Origin: Lunularia cruciata
Lineage: Eukaryota > Streptophyta > Marchantiopsida > Lunulariales > Lunulariaceae
Reading direction: 5' to 3'
DNA: 64,000 bases
Assembly (NCBI GenBank): GCA_948567375.1
Contig: OX419759.1
Coordinates: 22,040,744-22,104,743 of the forward strand
Part shown: positions 40,986 through 52,610 of the stretch, in pieces
Layout: the number at the start of each line of letters is the position of its first letter
How positions within the stretch are numbered: the stretch's first letter is position 1
The notes under the pieces: model-generated
The model's input: only the letters and a program-made list of their open reading frames with translations
What the model was told of the DNA's origin: nothing
Database searches by the model: none
Translations under genes and position numbers: made by a program

Positions 40986-42952
40986 TGTTGTACTCACATT
41001 TTTCATTTTGGACGAGTTTTGAAGAAGAAGTGCCTTGCTGAAACCAAATTGAAACCAAATGGAGAAGAAATGAGTGGAAACGTGTGTTTTGATCAAGCTT
41101 GAGGAAGTTGACTTTGTGTTAGAGGAAGAAGGACTCAGACTGGATCAAACCCGAAGAAGATTACTTCATGTCAGAGGAGGGAAAAACTCGGATCAGACGC
41201 CAAAGGAGTGTTTCTTCGCATCGGAATGAAGGTTACAGGTCAGGATTCTTGCGGGGGCCATATCTCAGTGAACACAAGTCTAAATCAAGCGCGTTATATC
41301 TCGTTGGAAGCGTCTCGCTCAGGGCTTTCCATTGCCACCAAAATCGTAAAGTTTGAAGGTCTGTAGAAGAAGTTCCAAGCATTTGAAGTTTTGGGAGTAG
41401 ATGTGAAGAGTAGTTTGGTGTCTTCGGGTCAATGTGACTTCGGACTTCGTACTTCGGACTTTGTGCTTCGGACTTTGGGTTTACATGACTTCGGGTCTAA
41501 AGACTTTGCCTCAAGAAAAATATGATTCAACCCAAAGCAGTTGGACCTCGGAGTGCAGTGAAGGTGACTTCAGGAGTTTTGCCAAAGGGATCAGAGGAAG
41601 TCAGAGTAGGGAAAGAAGATAGTTAGGATACCCGTGACTTCAATTTCAATTCGCATTGAAGATGGAACAAAAATTGAAGGAGAAGTAGCAGTAGTGAATA
41701 AACCCGAAGTGCAGGATCAAACAAGAAGTGTCTTTGGGCCAGTTACATGAGTGATTAGGGGAAAGTGGGTTACAAATTGAAGGTATTCATGCTTTCAATT
41801 ACAATTCTTGATGATGACATAATAGAAATAGTAATATAATTGATAGTAGTTAGACCCAAAGTAAAAGAGATAGTAGTTAGACCCAAAGTAAGAGAGATAG
41901 TAGTTAGACCCAAAGTAAGAGAGATAGGAGTGCAGGTGTCTTTGGATTTGACATTTGACACTTTAAAGAAGAGTGGGTCGTGAGATAGAGATTTAGAAGT
42001 ATTACTTATGATAGGAATTGCAGATCAAGAAGGAGAAGTGTTAGAATTAGTGGAGAAATTAAGAGTTGTGAAACCCAAGGACAGAGTAATAGGAGGTAAA
42101 GTTACTTCGGGTTCCGGTTTGAAAGCCGAGGAAGAAGTAGACATCGGATCAGATTAGTAACCAATTTGAGATTTGAATAGGCAGATATGAAAAGGTGCAT
42201 TGTCATTTCAGATCTGTAGGTTTGTAGAGTCATTAGGAAGAGGTCCATTAGGAAGATAACTGTCAATTGCTTCACTATTTAAGAGTGGCATTTGCAGTAT
42301 CATGTTGTTCAGTGCTCATAATTTCTAAGAATAGATAAAGCAAAGTACTGTGAAGTAGTGCTCGTCGCTTGAGCTTGATTCCGAGTATCAGCTTTGCAAT
42401 TGTGTTTGTGAGTGTGTAGAGAAATTCAAAATGCAAGTTAGTGTGCTTGTTGGATATTGGATTCCGCAGCCTTGATCTTCATTCTGTGTGTTGATCCTGA
42501 GTGAAGTGCAATCAAAGCAATGCCTTGACAGATTTGAGAGGAATTGTAGTGTTGGTGGTATTCTGTATTTGTGAGTGCAGTGCGAGGTTGATGTGAAACA
42601 ATTTCAATTGAGGAAGTTGTGCCTTCAGTGGAGGGGTGGAACACAATTATGAGGCAAAGTCGTTTTACAGTGAAGTGCCATTTTTGAGAGAGCTTGAATC
42701 ATCACAATCAAGATTGTCTGGAAAGATTTGAAGGTGTTGTGATTATAGAGTGCTAATTTGTGACAAGACTGTGAATCAGTGCTTGTTACTCTCTTCTGGG
42801 TGTGGTTTCAACTTGAGAGATTAAAGACGCAACCAAGAAGAATTGCAATTGCTACTTTGACTTCATATTTGACCAATTTTGACTTGTATCTTTGTGGGAA
42901 CTAACTTTACTTACCTAATTACCGCAAAAGTGATATTTGCTGGGTTGTTACA
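40986..42952 (+). mobile_element. Short B-type LTR 'theta' inserted in eta, perfect 5-bp target duplication
   Basis: 1967 bases, TGTTGTACTCACATTTTTC to GGGTTGTTACA, flanked on both sides by AGAGC (40981-40985 and 42953-42957). The last 800 bases match the family B tail, including TTCACTATTTAAGAGTGG near 42272. It retains only the end of the LTR ORF (about 41940-42157: SGSGLKAEEEVDIGSD). The N-terminal domain and most of the coiled coil are absent, replaced by 0.8 kb of diverged U3 with ACTTCGGAC-type repeats (about 41425-41500). It is a solo LTR of an internally deleted subfamily; the subfamily inference is mine. Confidence 0.9.
41842..41922 (+). repeat. 27-bp tandem repeat, three units
   Basis: GATAGTAGTTAGACCCAAAG plus seven bases, three times in a row (41842, 41869, 41896), the first unit with one change. 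The length is a multiple of three and the repeat reads IVVRPKVRE three times in the coiled-coil reading frame, so it expanded a nine-residue segment. It leads directly into GVQVSLDLTF. Confidence 0.9.
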
Positions 42953-45162
42953 AGAGCCAATTAACTGGGCAAAGTGTCTTCATGGGAGGACAAGACAGAT
43001 GGTGTGGAATTTGCGGGATAAGTCACCTCTACATTACATTGTGCCGTTTGCAGCCCATTTCTATCTAAGGCTGAACTTGCTCAATGCAGCAGAGCGCAAT
43101 AGGATGGTGTTTCATTTCCATCCTAACTTAAGAAGAGCATGGAGGAGCAGCAAAACATTCTTCAGATCAGGAGCAATGATGAGTACTATGCATAGATGAG
43201 GAAGAGTGTGCAGTTGAAAGTGAGTACTCTGAAGTCAAAGAAGAGGAGTCAAAAAGGAGAAGAAGAAGAAAGCAAGAAAGCAAGACCTTGGAAGGCTAGA
43301 AGGGTAAACCCAAGGAAAGGAATGGTGGTAATTGCATCGTTGGAGGAAGAATCGGAAGGCAAAGCCAAGTGCAAGTTTGAAGACTCAAAAAGAGAGGAAG
43401 AACCTGAGTTCACACTACAGAGTGGAGACACGAGTAGTGATAGCAACGATGGAGGGGAGATGACATTGGTACCCAAGGAAGAGGAAGTCAAGATGGATAT
43501 GGAGGAGAAAAGTAACTCGAAAGTGGAAGACAAAGTGTGAGAGCAAGAGGAGAAGAGAGTTACCATTCAAAGAGGAGTTCGTTCTAGACAAAAGGTGAAG
43601 TGTGGAGCAGGGCTAAGTAAGGTAAGAGAAGAGGAGGATGTAAGTTTGGGGAGCAAAACATCCATTCCTATAAGGTGATTGCGGCTTAGAAGGCAAGTGT
43701 CAGGTGAGAAAGAGATGAAGAAGGAGATCACTCCGCAAGTTGAGAAAGAGAAGGAGAAGGAGGTTATGAAAGCCGAGTTTGAAGCGGAATTGGCAATGTA
43801 CAAAGAAGATTGGCTTGTAGATCAAGAACGGGAGAGGAAAATGAGATTGGAGCCATTGAAGGAGATTGTGATCAAGATGAATGCAATGCTAAGTACAGAG
43901 GCCAATGTGCACATTGAAGAAACAAGACTACACAAGTTGAAGTTGTTGGTGCATGAGACAAGGAGGAGAAATGCAAAGGACAAAGACTTGAATGCCTTAC
44001 TCATTAGTCTAAGAACTTGTGTAGATAAAAAGAAATTGGAGGTAGAAGACAATATCACAATCAGATTAGACTTAGTAAAATAAGAGATAGATAAACTTTG
44101 GAAGGATGTCAGAGCAAAACCCGAAGTAGATAACATAGGAGTGCAAATGTCTTTGAGTAGCCATTGGAGATATTAGAGAAGAGTGGGTCAGGAGATAAGG
44201 AGTTAGATAGATTACCCACTAGTGGAATTTTAGATCAAGAAAGAGAATTGTTAGATTTGGTAGAGGAATTAGGAGTTGTGAAACCCAAGGATAGAGTAGG
44301 AGTGAGTGCAGTTACTTTGGGTTTGGGTTTGAAAGCCGAGGAAGAAGTAGACATCGGATTGGATTAGTAACAATTTTGAGATCTGAAGAGACTGATATGA
44401 AGAGTTGCATTGTCATTTTGGATCTGCAGGTTAGAAGAGTTATTGTAGAACAGTATAGTTATTAGAACTATTGTTTGCTTCACTATTTAAAGGTCGCATT
44501 CATAGTCTTATGTTGTTTAGTGCTCATTATTTCTGAGAATTAATAAAGCAAAGTGTTGTGAAGCAGTGCTTGTCGTTTGAGCTTGATTCCGAGTATCAAC
44601 TTTGTGTATATGTTTGTGAGTGTGTGGAGAAATTCAAAGTGCAAGTCAGTGTGTTTGTGGATGTTGGATTCCACAGCCTTGATTTTCAAATCTGTGTGTT
44701 TGATCCTAAGTGAAGTGCAATTGAAGCAATGCCTTAACAGATCTGAGAGGAATTGTAGTGTTGGTAGTATTCTACATTTGTGAGTGCAATGTAGTGTTGA
44801 TGTGAAGCAATTTCAATCAAGGAAGTTGTGCCTTCAATGGAGGAGTAGAACACAATTCTGAGGCAAAGTCATTTTGCAGTGAAGTGTCGTTTTTGGGAGA
44901 GCCTAAATCATCACAATCAAGATTGTTTGGAAAGAATTGAAGGATTTGTGATTAAGAAGTGTTAATCTGTGACAAGACTACGAATCAGTGCTTGTTACTC
45001 TCTTTTGGGTGTGGTTTCTACCTGAGAGATTAAAGAAGAACTCAAGAAGAACTACATTGTTACTGTTTGACTTTGTATTTGGACATTTTTGACTAGTATC
45101 TTTGCAGGAACAAACTTTACTTACCTGATTACCACAAAAGTGATATTTTTTGGGTTGTCACA

Positions 45163-47553
45163 CCCTTTCCTTCTCCTTTTGCACAATCTTCTCCTCTAGA
45201 TTACAAAGTAACTCCCTCAATCTTCCTTCTTCTCTATACCTCACTGTCAACTTTCTTTGCTAGAGCTGCTTCTTTTCTTTTACACTCTCTATCACTCTAT
45301 CAAGCTCTTGCTCCTTCCTTCAACTCTTGCCATAGCATGAATAATCTCTAATCACAAATCAACAAACTATTGTTTCAAGATTTCATACTCTGCTATCTGC
45401 CTTTCCCTCGCTAGGAAATTTTGCTCTATGATTCTTTCTCTACTCCCCACTTCTCTCTTCAAGTTTTCAATTACTAGATTCTATACTATTGCACCTTCTT
45501 GTAGTACTTCCTTCTCTTCCTCACCTCGGATTATACTCTTCTTCAACTCCAAGTTCTCTTCCTCTAATCTTGCTAACACTTGCAACACAGTCTTCACCTT
45601 CGGACACTTTGACTGCATTTCCTTCTTCTTGTGCTCCAACTTTACTAACAATGGGCACACAACCTCCCACAAATACTCTACTCTTCCACTTGTGTTTACC
45701 TCAACTTGCAAAATTTTCTCCTTCTTTGCCTCTTCTTCACTCAATACTTGCCTCCTCAGCAGCAATTGCCTTATGGGAATGGATTCTTTGCTCCCCAAAC
45801 TTCCACTCTCCACTTCTCTTACCTTACTTAGTCATGCATCATACTTCACCTTTTGTCTAGAGAAAACTCCTTGTTAACGGATTACCCTCTTCTCCTCTTG
45901 CTCTGGAACTCCTTCTTTTGCGTGCAGGTTATATTCTTCTTCTATTTCCATCTTTCCTTTGTCCCTCTCGGGTATCGATTGCATCTCTATTCCATCGTCG
46001 CTCTTGCTGCTTGTGTCACCACTCTCCAATGTGAATTTAGGTTCTTCTTCCTTGTCCAACTCTTCTTCCTTGCACTCGGCTTCTTCTTCTGACTCCTTGT
46101 CCAACGACGCAATTACCACAAAGTCTCTCCTTAGGTTTACTTTCCTCATCTTCCGAGGTCTCATCACCGCTTCTTCTTCTTTGCCTTGTTGACTCCTCTT
46201 CTTTGACTTTGGAGTGTTCACCTTCAACTTCACACTTTGCCCTATCTGCACGTAGTACTCATCATTGCTCCTTATCTGCAAGATGTACTACTGCTCCTCT
46301 ACATCAACATCTCTTCTCCAATCAGGGTGGAATGCGACACTATCTTGTGTCTCGCTGCTGCATTCAGCAAGTTCAGTCCCAAATAGAAGTGGGCTGCAAA
46401 TGGCAAAATGTAGTATGGAGGCAACTTGTCTTGCAAGTTCCACACCATTTGTCTTGCATGCTGATGAAAACACTTTGCCCAATTGATAGGCTCCCCTACA
46501 AACATCTTGTGGAAGAATACCGCTTGATGTTTCATCACATAAGTGGTTTGCTCGGCTTCAAGATAGCCATCATTGTCGCTACGATGGCCCTCTTCATTGG
46601 GTCCTTATAGCTCTTGACCTTGTAGCCATTTTTTGTGCATTTGGAAGAGAAGGCATCTCTCCCTCTTGGGTTTTTTCAGCTACTTCTCCCTTCCCCAAGA
46701 ACGTGGATCCCTCCTCATCACCCGCCTCTCTTTTGAGTGCTAACCTCCAATCCAACTCTGTCCATTGAGCCGGATTTCCTCTCTTCTCTTCTTCCTCAAG
46801 GCCATTGAGACACTTACTCTTGATGATCTTAGTCATGAAAGCTGGAAGCTAATGTTCTAGTTCCATGCCAAGAATGTGATTCAAAGCCTGCTCAAGACTT
46901 TGATTCTCATGATCACATCTAACCTCCAAATCGCATGATTTCTCATTGCAAATTCAGAGTTCTTCTTCCCACCTCCCATCTTTCTCTCTTCCACTCTGGG
47001 TTGGGGGCTACTCTTCCTACTGATTCCTGGACTAACTCTCATGACTTCCTCTCTACACACCAATGCATCTTCAACTACACTTCCCTTCCTACGATCTCTT
47101 CCGGGGTGGCTTCTTAATGGCAATGGAAAATTACTTGTCATCGCTTTGTCTCTAGCCCAAATTTTATAGTGGCGCGCTCCCTCCGTCTCTCTTCACTTCA
47201 AACTTCTACCAAGAAATCACACCTTCTTCATGCTCCTATCACTATCAATTTCCTCCCGCTCATAGGTAAGCCATTTTTGTGCACGGTACCTTCTTGAATG
47301 TCCAACCCCAAAGGAAAGTTGTTACTCTATCCTCACCTCAGGTTCAGCACCCTCAAGACAAAGTCTCCTTACTTTGGGTTGCAGGCTAACAGGGCAAATC
47401 CGAGTACTTTGTCTTTTGACACACAGTCACTTTTCCTTGGGTTTCAACCCAAAGACACCATTCTTTGCCTCTTGATGTCATACAGGCACAATACTACTTC
47501 ATTGTACACTTCTTCTTCAAAATTATAAAAAAAACAAAAATGTGGGTACCACA
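45163..47553 (-). repeat. B LTR 'zeta' (minus), second piece
   Basis: The rest of zeta: coiled coil (45813-45481: VVCPLLVKLEHKKKEMQSK), acidic middle (46281-45874: SGDTSSKSDDGIEMQ), domain (46538-46299: MMKHQAVFFHKMFVGEP, YILPFAAHFYLGLNLL) and N-terminus (47141-46881: MTSNFPLPLRSHPGRD). The LTR then starts at 47553 (TGTGGTACCCACATTTTTG). The ORF is broken by several small indels. Plus-strand frames here are shadows. Confidence 0.87.
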
Positions 47554-49722
47554 AGATAATCCTTGTTTAGAATTGGCTATGGAGGAGATGGATGGAGAGC
47601 CAAAGAAGGAAGACTAGAAGGGAGGCAAAGTCAAGAAGTCAATAATGAAGAACCTTGTAAGTCTGAGTTCATTCTGTAAGGAGAAGAAAGCTTGGAAGCA
47701 ATATCACTCAAAGTATGAAGATCAAGACTTTGGAGGAAGGCGACGGTGGAAGAACCAAAGTACAAAGATGAAGACAAAGCCAAAGACCAAGAGAGCTTTG
47801 AGGGAGTACAATATTTAATGCAAATTGTGACTCCATTGTTGGAGCTGCTGAAGGTGCAGCAAAAGGTAATCCCGCAAGATCGCATGAAGGTGAAGAATGA
47901 GTTGCAGGTGGTGAAGTATATGCTACACAAAGTGAAGGGATTTTGGGAGAGTGTGACCCAAAGAGAAGAAGAAGCTGAGGAACTTTGGGTGGATGCAGTC
48001 TTGAAGAAGAAGATTTTAGAGAATTTGCAAGAGATTCAAGAAGAGGGGAGAGATGCATTGTCAAGCCAAAGAGTTGAAGGAGTAGATGACGTTGTTGACA
48101 AAGATGAAAGAGGAGGTCAGTGAAGTTTGCATCAAAAGAAGTTTGCATGCATATGAAAGCAATGGCAGCTATGATGGAGCCGGAGTTAGAGAGTCTGAAG
48201 AAAAGTGTTGTAGGAAAAGATCAAGCATGGCAAAAAGAGTTGTTGATCCGACACCAAGAGGAAGAAAGATTGTGAGGCTTGGTAAGAACTGCTGAGCTGC
48301 AGAGTTCTCAATATATGGAGGAGAAGAAGATGCTTGCTAATGAGTACAAAGACAAGTTGAAGATGTATTGAGAAGAGTTGAAGGTAGAAAAATCTCAGGG
48401 GTATGCATCAAAATTAGTAGGAGAAGTTTTTGGAAGATTGCAAGCCATGTTGAGCACGGAGGCTGAAGGAAAGTTGGAGGAAGCAAGACATCAAAATTGA
48501 AATTGCTTGTGCAAGAAACTCGGAAGAGGAGAGCAAAAGGTGTAGATATGAACACTCTTCTGATTTGTTTAATGGAAAGAGTAGATAAAAAGATGTTGGA
48601 GGTAGGAGAAAATGTAAGTCTTAGATTAGACTTAGTGAATTTAGAGTGAGAGAGACTTCAGAGTAGTATGAAGGAAGATAAGAAGTCCAAAGTTGCAGAA
48701 GTAGGAGTGTAGGTGTCTTCAGAGTTTTCCTCTAAGACATTAGAGAAGAGTGGGTTGGGAGATAAAGAATTAGAAAGGTTACCCTTGACCTCAATTATAG
48801 TTCATAGTGAAGAAGTAGTAGCATTAGTGAAGGATTTAGTAGAATCAGATAGACCCAAAGAAGGAGAAATACTTGAAGGAACATCAGGTTTAGAAGCCAA
48901 AGTTGAGGTAGACATTGGACCGGACTAGAAACAAATTTGAGATTTGAGGAGGCAAATATGAAGAGGTGCATTGTCATTTTGGATCTGCAAGTTTGTAAAG
49001 TTGTTGTAGAACGGTATAATAGTTAGCAACTATCAATTGCTCTACTATTTAAAGGAACCATTTGCAATGTTATGTTGTTTAGTATTCATAATTTTGATGA
49101 TAGATAAAGCAAAGTGCTGATTTTAGTGCTCCTTGCTTCAGCTTAATTCCAAGTATCAATTTTGTGTGTGTGTTTGTGAGTGTTGAGAGAAATTTGAAGT
49201 GTAAATCAGTGTGCTTGTTGGATGTTGGATTCCACAACCATGATTTTCATTCTATGTGTTTGATCTTGAGTGAAGTGCACTTGGAGCAATGCCTTGATAG
49301 ATCTGAAAGGAATTGTAGTGTTGGTAGTATTTTTCATTTGTGAGTGCAGCACAGAGTTCATGTGAAGTAATTTTGATCAAGGAAGTTGTGCCCTTAATGG
49401 AGGGGTGGAACACCATTCTAAGGCAAAGGTGATTTGCAATGAAGTAGTTGTCTTTAGTAGGATCTGAATCATCACAATCAAGAATTTTTTGGATAGTATT
49501 TGATGGAGTTGTGATTTAGGAGTATTGATTTGTTACAAGACTGTGAGTAGTGCTTGTTACTCCCTTTTGGGTGTGGTTTCTACCTGAGAGATTGAAGATG
49601 CAACCAAGAAGAACTAAGATTGTTATTGTTTGCTTTGTATTTGATCATTTCTTACCAATATCTCTGTGGGAACAAACTTTACTTACCTGATTACCACAAA
49701 AGTGATATTTTTTGGGTTGTCA
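47554..49722 (+). repeat. E1 3' LTR (plus), second piece
   Basis: Continues E1 at DNPCLELAMEEMDGEPKKED. The coiled coil is of the second subfamily (47746-48123: LLELLKVQQKVIPQDRMKVK, GFWESVTQREEEAEELW), then EELKVEKSQGYASKL and the tail KSGLGDKELERLPLTSI ... VDIGPD-stop at 48928. The non-coding tail follows, with CTATTTAAAGG near 49045, and the end TTGGGTTGTCA at 49722 (final CACA altered). No target duplication can be recognised. Confidence 0.8.
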
Positions 49723-50366
49723 TAAGGTTCATTCATTATTGCTACTTCTCATTCAATTTCTATCATATCTTCAATCTGAACTGAAATTAAAGTCATGGGT
49801 ATCCCAACTATCTCTTCTTTCTTTGTCCTAACTATTTTAGACACTTCAGATATCTGACTTGAAGACTCCTGCATCTGATGTCTGAATACCTCAGATTGGG
49901 TCACCTTTGTCCTAAGGCAAACTCACTTCTAACCCAAAGAACCTATAGTCAAAGTTTCATAGACCCAAAGAATCCAAAGTCACTCAACTACTCCATGCAT
50001 CTACTACAGAAACTTCAAATGCTTGTTACTTTTGCTACAAACTTTTAAAATTTTCCATTTTGGTGGCAATGGAAAGCCCTCAAAAAGATGCTTCCACAAG
50101 ATATAGCATGCATGATTTGGATATGTGGTCATTGAAACATAGGCCCCGTAGTAATCCTGCCCTCCAACTTTCATTCCTTGGCAAAGTATCCTTATTGTCC
50201 TTCCAATCCAATCCAAGTTCTTCTTCCTTTGACACAAATTTGACCTCCTCAGGTCAGATCAAAAAACACTCTTGTTCTTGTTTCTTCTCCATTTAGGTTC
50301 AATTCAATTTCAACAGTGCGCTTTTTCTTTAAAACTTGTCAAAAATGAAAAAATGTGGGTACCACA
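49723..50366 (-). repeat. B-type LTR fragment 'iota' (minus), U3 start
   Basis: The right end is AAAATGTGGGTACCACA (50366), the B LTR start on the minus strand. The adjoining sequence on that strand (CATTTTTTCATTTTTGAC...) resembles the start of theta, not of B1. It contains CCCAAAG/TTTGGG motifs. No credible frame is seen; short minus frames are low quality. E1 interrupts it on the left. Confidence 0.6.
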
Positions 50367-52075
50367 TTGTTGTAACTAAAGAAGAAGGAGAAGATACAAA
50401 AGATCATCCAGAGGTAATAAATGAGTTTCAGGAGAGTTTTGAGAAGTGTGGAAGAGACCTTGACTGTCAAGCCAAGTGTTGAAGAAACAAAGGGCAGCAT
50501 TTGAGAAGATGAAGAGGAAAGTTGGTGAAGCACATTGAAGTAATACACTTGAAAGCCATCACAACAGTATGGAGTAAGAGCTAGAGAGCCTGAGGAAGAG
50601 TGTAGTGGAGAAAGATCAAGCATGGTAGTGCAAGTTGGCAAGCAAACATCAGGAGGAGGAAAGATCATGAGGTCTGGTAAGAAGTGTAGAAGGCCAAAGT
50701 GCTCAGTATGCAAAGGAGAAGAAGGTGTTGGTGGCTAAGTACAAAGACAAGTTGAAGATGTATCGTGAAGAGTTGAAGGTAGAGAGAACTTGTGGGTATA
50801 CATTGAATAAATAGGAGAGATTATTGGGAAGATGAAGGCAATGTTGAGTATGGAAGTATAAGTTAAGTTGGAGGAACCAAGATTGCATGAGTTGAAGTTG
50901 TTGGTGCAAGAGATGAGGAAGAGAAAAACAAAGAGCACTAAACTAAATAATTTTTTGATTTGCTTGAGAAAATGGGTAGATAAGAAAATATTAGAAATAG
51001 GAGCCAATGTGAGTCTCATATTAGATTTAGTGAGATCCAAATAAGATAAAATTTGGAGTAATGTGCAAGAAGAACCAAAGTGCAAAGTAGTAGAAGTAGG
51101 AGTGCAGGTGTCTTTGGGTGAGTTACCTAAGACCTTAATAGAAGTTAGAATAGAGAAGGAATTAGTAGATGCATGATTTCAATTTTAGGTCAGACTGAAG
51201 ATGTGACAATAATAAAAAAAGGTGCAATTGAACTAGAAGTAGAAGAAGTGATTTTAGTTACATTGGGTGTAGAAGCTGAAGTAGAAGGTAAACATTAGAT
51301 TGGATTAGTAATAGATTGGAGATTGGAAGAGGCAAATATGAAGAGATGGATTGTCATTTTTGATCTGTAGGTTGATAAGTAACAAATGAAATGGTATTTA
51401 GTTATATAACTATCAAGTACTGTACCTATTTAAAGGAAGCATTTGTAGTGTTGTATTTTATTTAATTCAGTATTCATATTTCTTAAGTTGAGTAAAGCAA
51501 AGTGATGTAACTCAGTGCTTGTTATTTTAGCTTAATTTTGAGTATCAATCTTGTGTGTGTTTGTGAGTGTTTAGAGAAGTTCAAAGCGTGAGTCTGAGTG
51601 TGTTAGACATTGGATTCTACATCTCTAGTTTCATTCTGTGTATTTGATCCCAAGTACATAGCAATCAAAGCAATGCCTTGACAAATCTGTGAGGAATCAT
51701 AGTGTTGGTAGTATACTACATTTGTGATCACAATGTTGCATTGATATGAAGTAATCTCAATTGAGGAAGTTGTGACTTCAATGGAAGGTGGAAAATAAGG
51801 CAAAGTTGTTTCATGGTAAAGTAGCCTTCTTTGGGAAAAACTGAATCATCACAATCAAGATTGATGAATCTTGATTATAGGATTATTTATTTGTGATGAG
51901 ATTGTGATTCAATACTTGTTACTCCAAGTGTGGTTTCTAGTCAAGAGATTACATGACCAAGAAAAACTGATTGGTGACTTTTACTTTGTATTTGACCATT
52001 TCTGACTCATATCTTTGTGGGAACAAATTGTTACTTGCTGATTATGACAAAAGTGATACTTGTTGGGTTGTCACA
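50367..52075 (+). repeat. B-type LTR fragment 'kappa' (plus), coiled coil to end
   Basis: Degraded coiled-coil coding (YAKEKKVLVAKYKDKLKMYR, EELKVERTCGYT, LHELKLLVQEMRKRKT, VGVQVSLGELPKTL) of the second subfamily, then the non-coding tail with CCTATTTAAAGG (about 51424) and the LTR end TTGGGTTGTCACA at 52075. Its front is cut by iota. The next base begins the A2 protease. Confidence 0.72.
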
Positions 52076-52610
52076 AGGGTCTTATTAGACTCTTGTGCAT
52101 AGCTCTTTATGTTGGGGAAGGCTGTAATTGTCAGTTACATAAGACCAATGTGGAGAGATGTCCATTCTAGATCTAGAAATCTTTAGGAGGTGGTTCTACA
52201 CAATACATCACATATGGAGAGCTCATTGTCCAGATTCAGCCAAGTCATTTGATTGATAGCTCAATGGTGAGAGCTCATGCCATTACAACCATAGCTAAAT
52301 CATATGATGTGCTAGTTGGTGGAGTAGTATTATACCTCATGGGTTTCAATATTGACTATTGGGAGTAGATAGCCCCCTACAAACCAGGTTGGGAGTCAAG
52401 TGAAGGATGGGTTTGTTGCCTACTAGTATGCTTTAGTAGTCGTAGTCTTGGCTCACTATTGTTTAGGACCATGATGGCGTCAGTTTCAGCTTTTAGGGGT
52501 TCCATTACTTGGCTTGGTGACTTATTGGAGAGGAATGTCTATGCAAAGGATACTCGAGGTTCATCAGTCCATTTCTCCAACTTAGATTTTAGAGAATGTC
52601 TCTTTGATGG
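52076..52610 (+). pseudogene. A2 protease
   Basis: Clear counterpart of A1 655-120. RVLLDSCA (Gly of D-S-G changed to Cys), TQYITYGELIVQIQPS, IAKSYDVLVGGVVLYLM, GFNIDYWE-stop and YKPGWESSEGWVCCL can be followed through stops and shifts. Inactive. Confidence 0.85.

Larger units (their letters stand above)
39923..45162 (+). repeat. B LTR 'eta' (plus), nested in zeta and itself split by theta
   Basis: Starts TGTAGTACCCACATTTT (39923) and ends GGGTTGTCACA (45162). Its ORF starts MTSNFPLPLRSHPTRDHGKG at 40334 and ends VDIGLD-stop at 44367. It includes ESYKDPVKRGIVSAL, then (after theta) EPINWAKCLHGRTRQMVW and the acidic GDTSSDSNDGGEM. An in-frame-looking deletion removes much of the coiled coil (QVEKEKEKEVMKAEF), followed by LRTCVDKKKLEVEDNI and KSGSGDKELDRLP. 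Without theta it is about 3.27 kb. Joining the host ORF across it leaves five extra bases, as expected for a worn 5-bp duplication (AAGGG/GAAGG on the minus strand). Confidence 0.85.

Noticed and set aside
41420-41510. CRISPR-like array from repeated ACTTCGGAC units in theta
   Set aside because: Units are short, degenerate and without regular spacers; this is a eukaryotic LTR.
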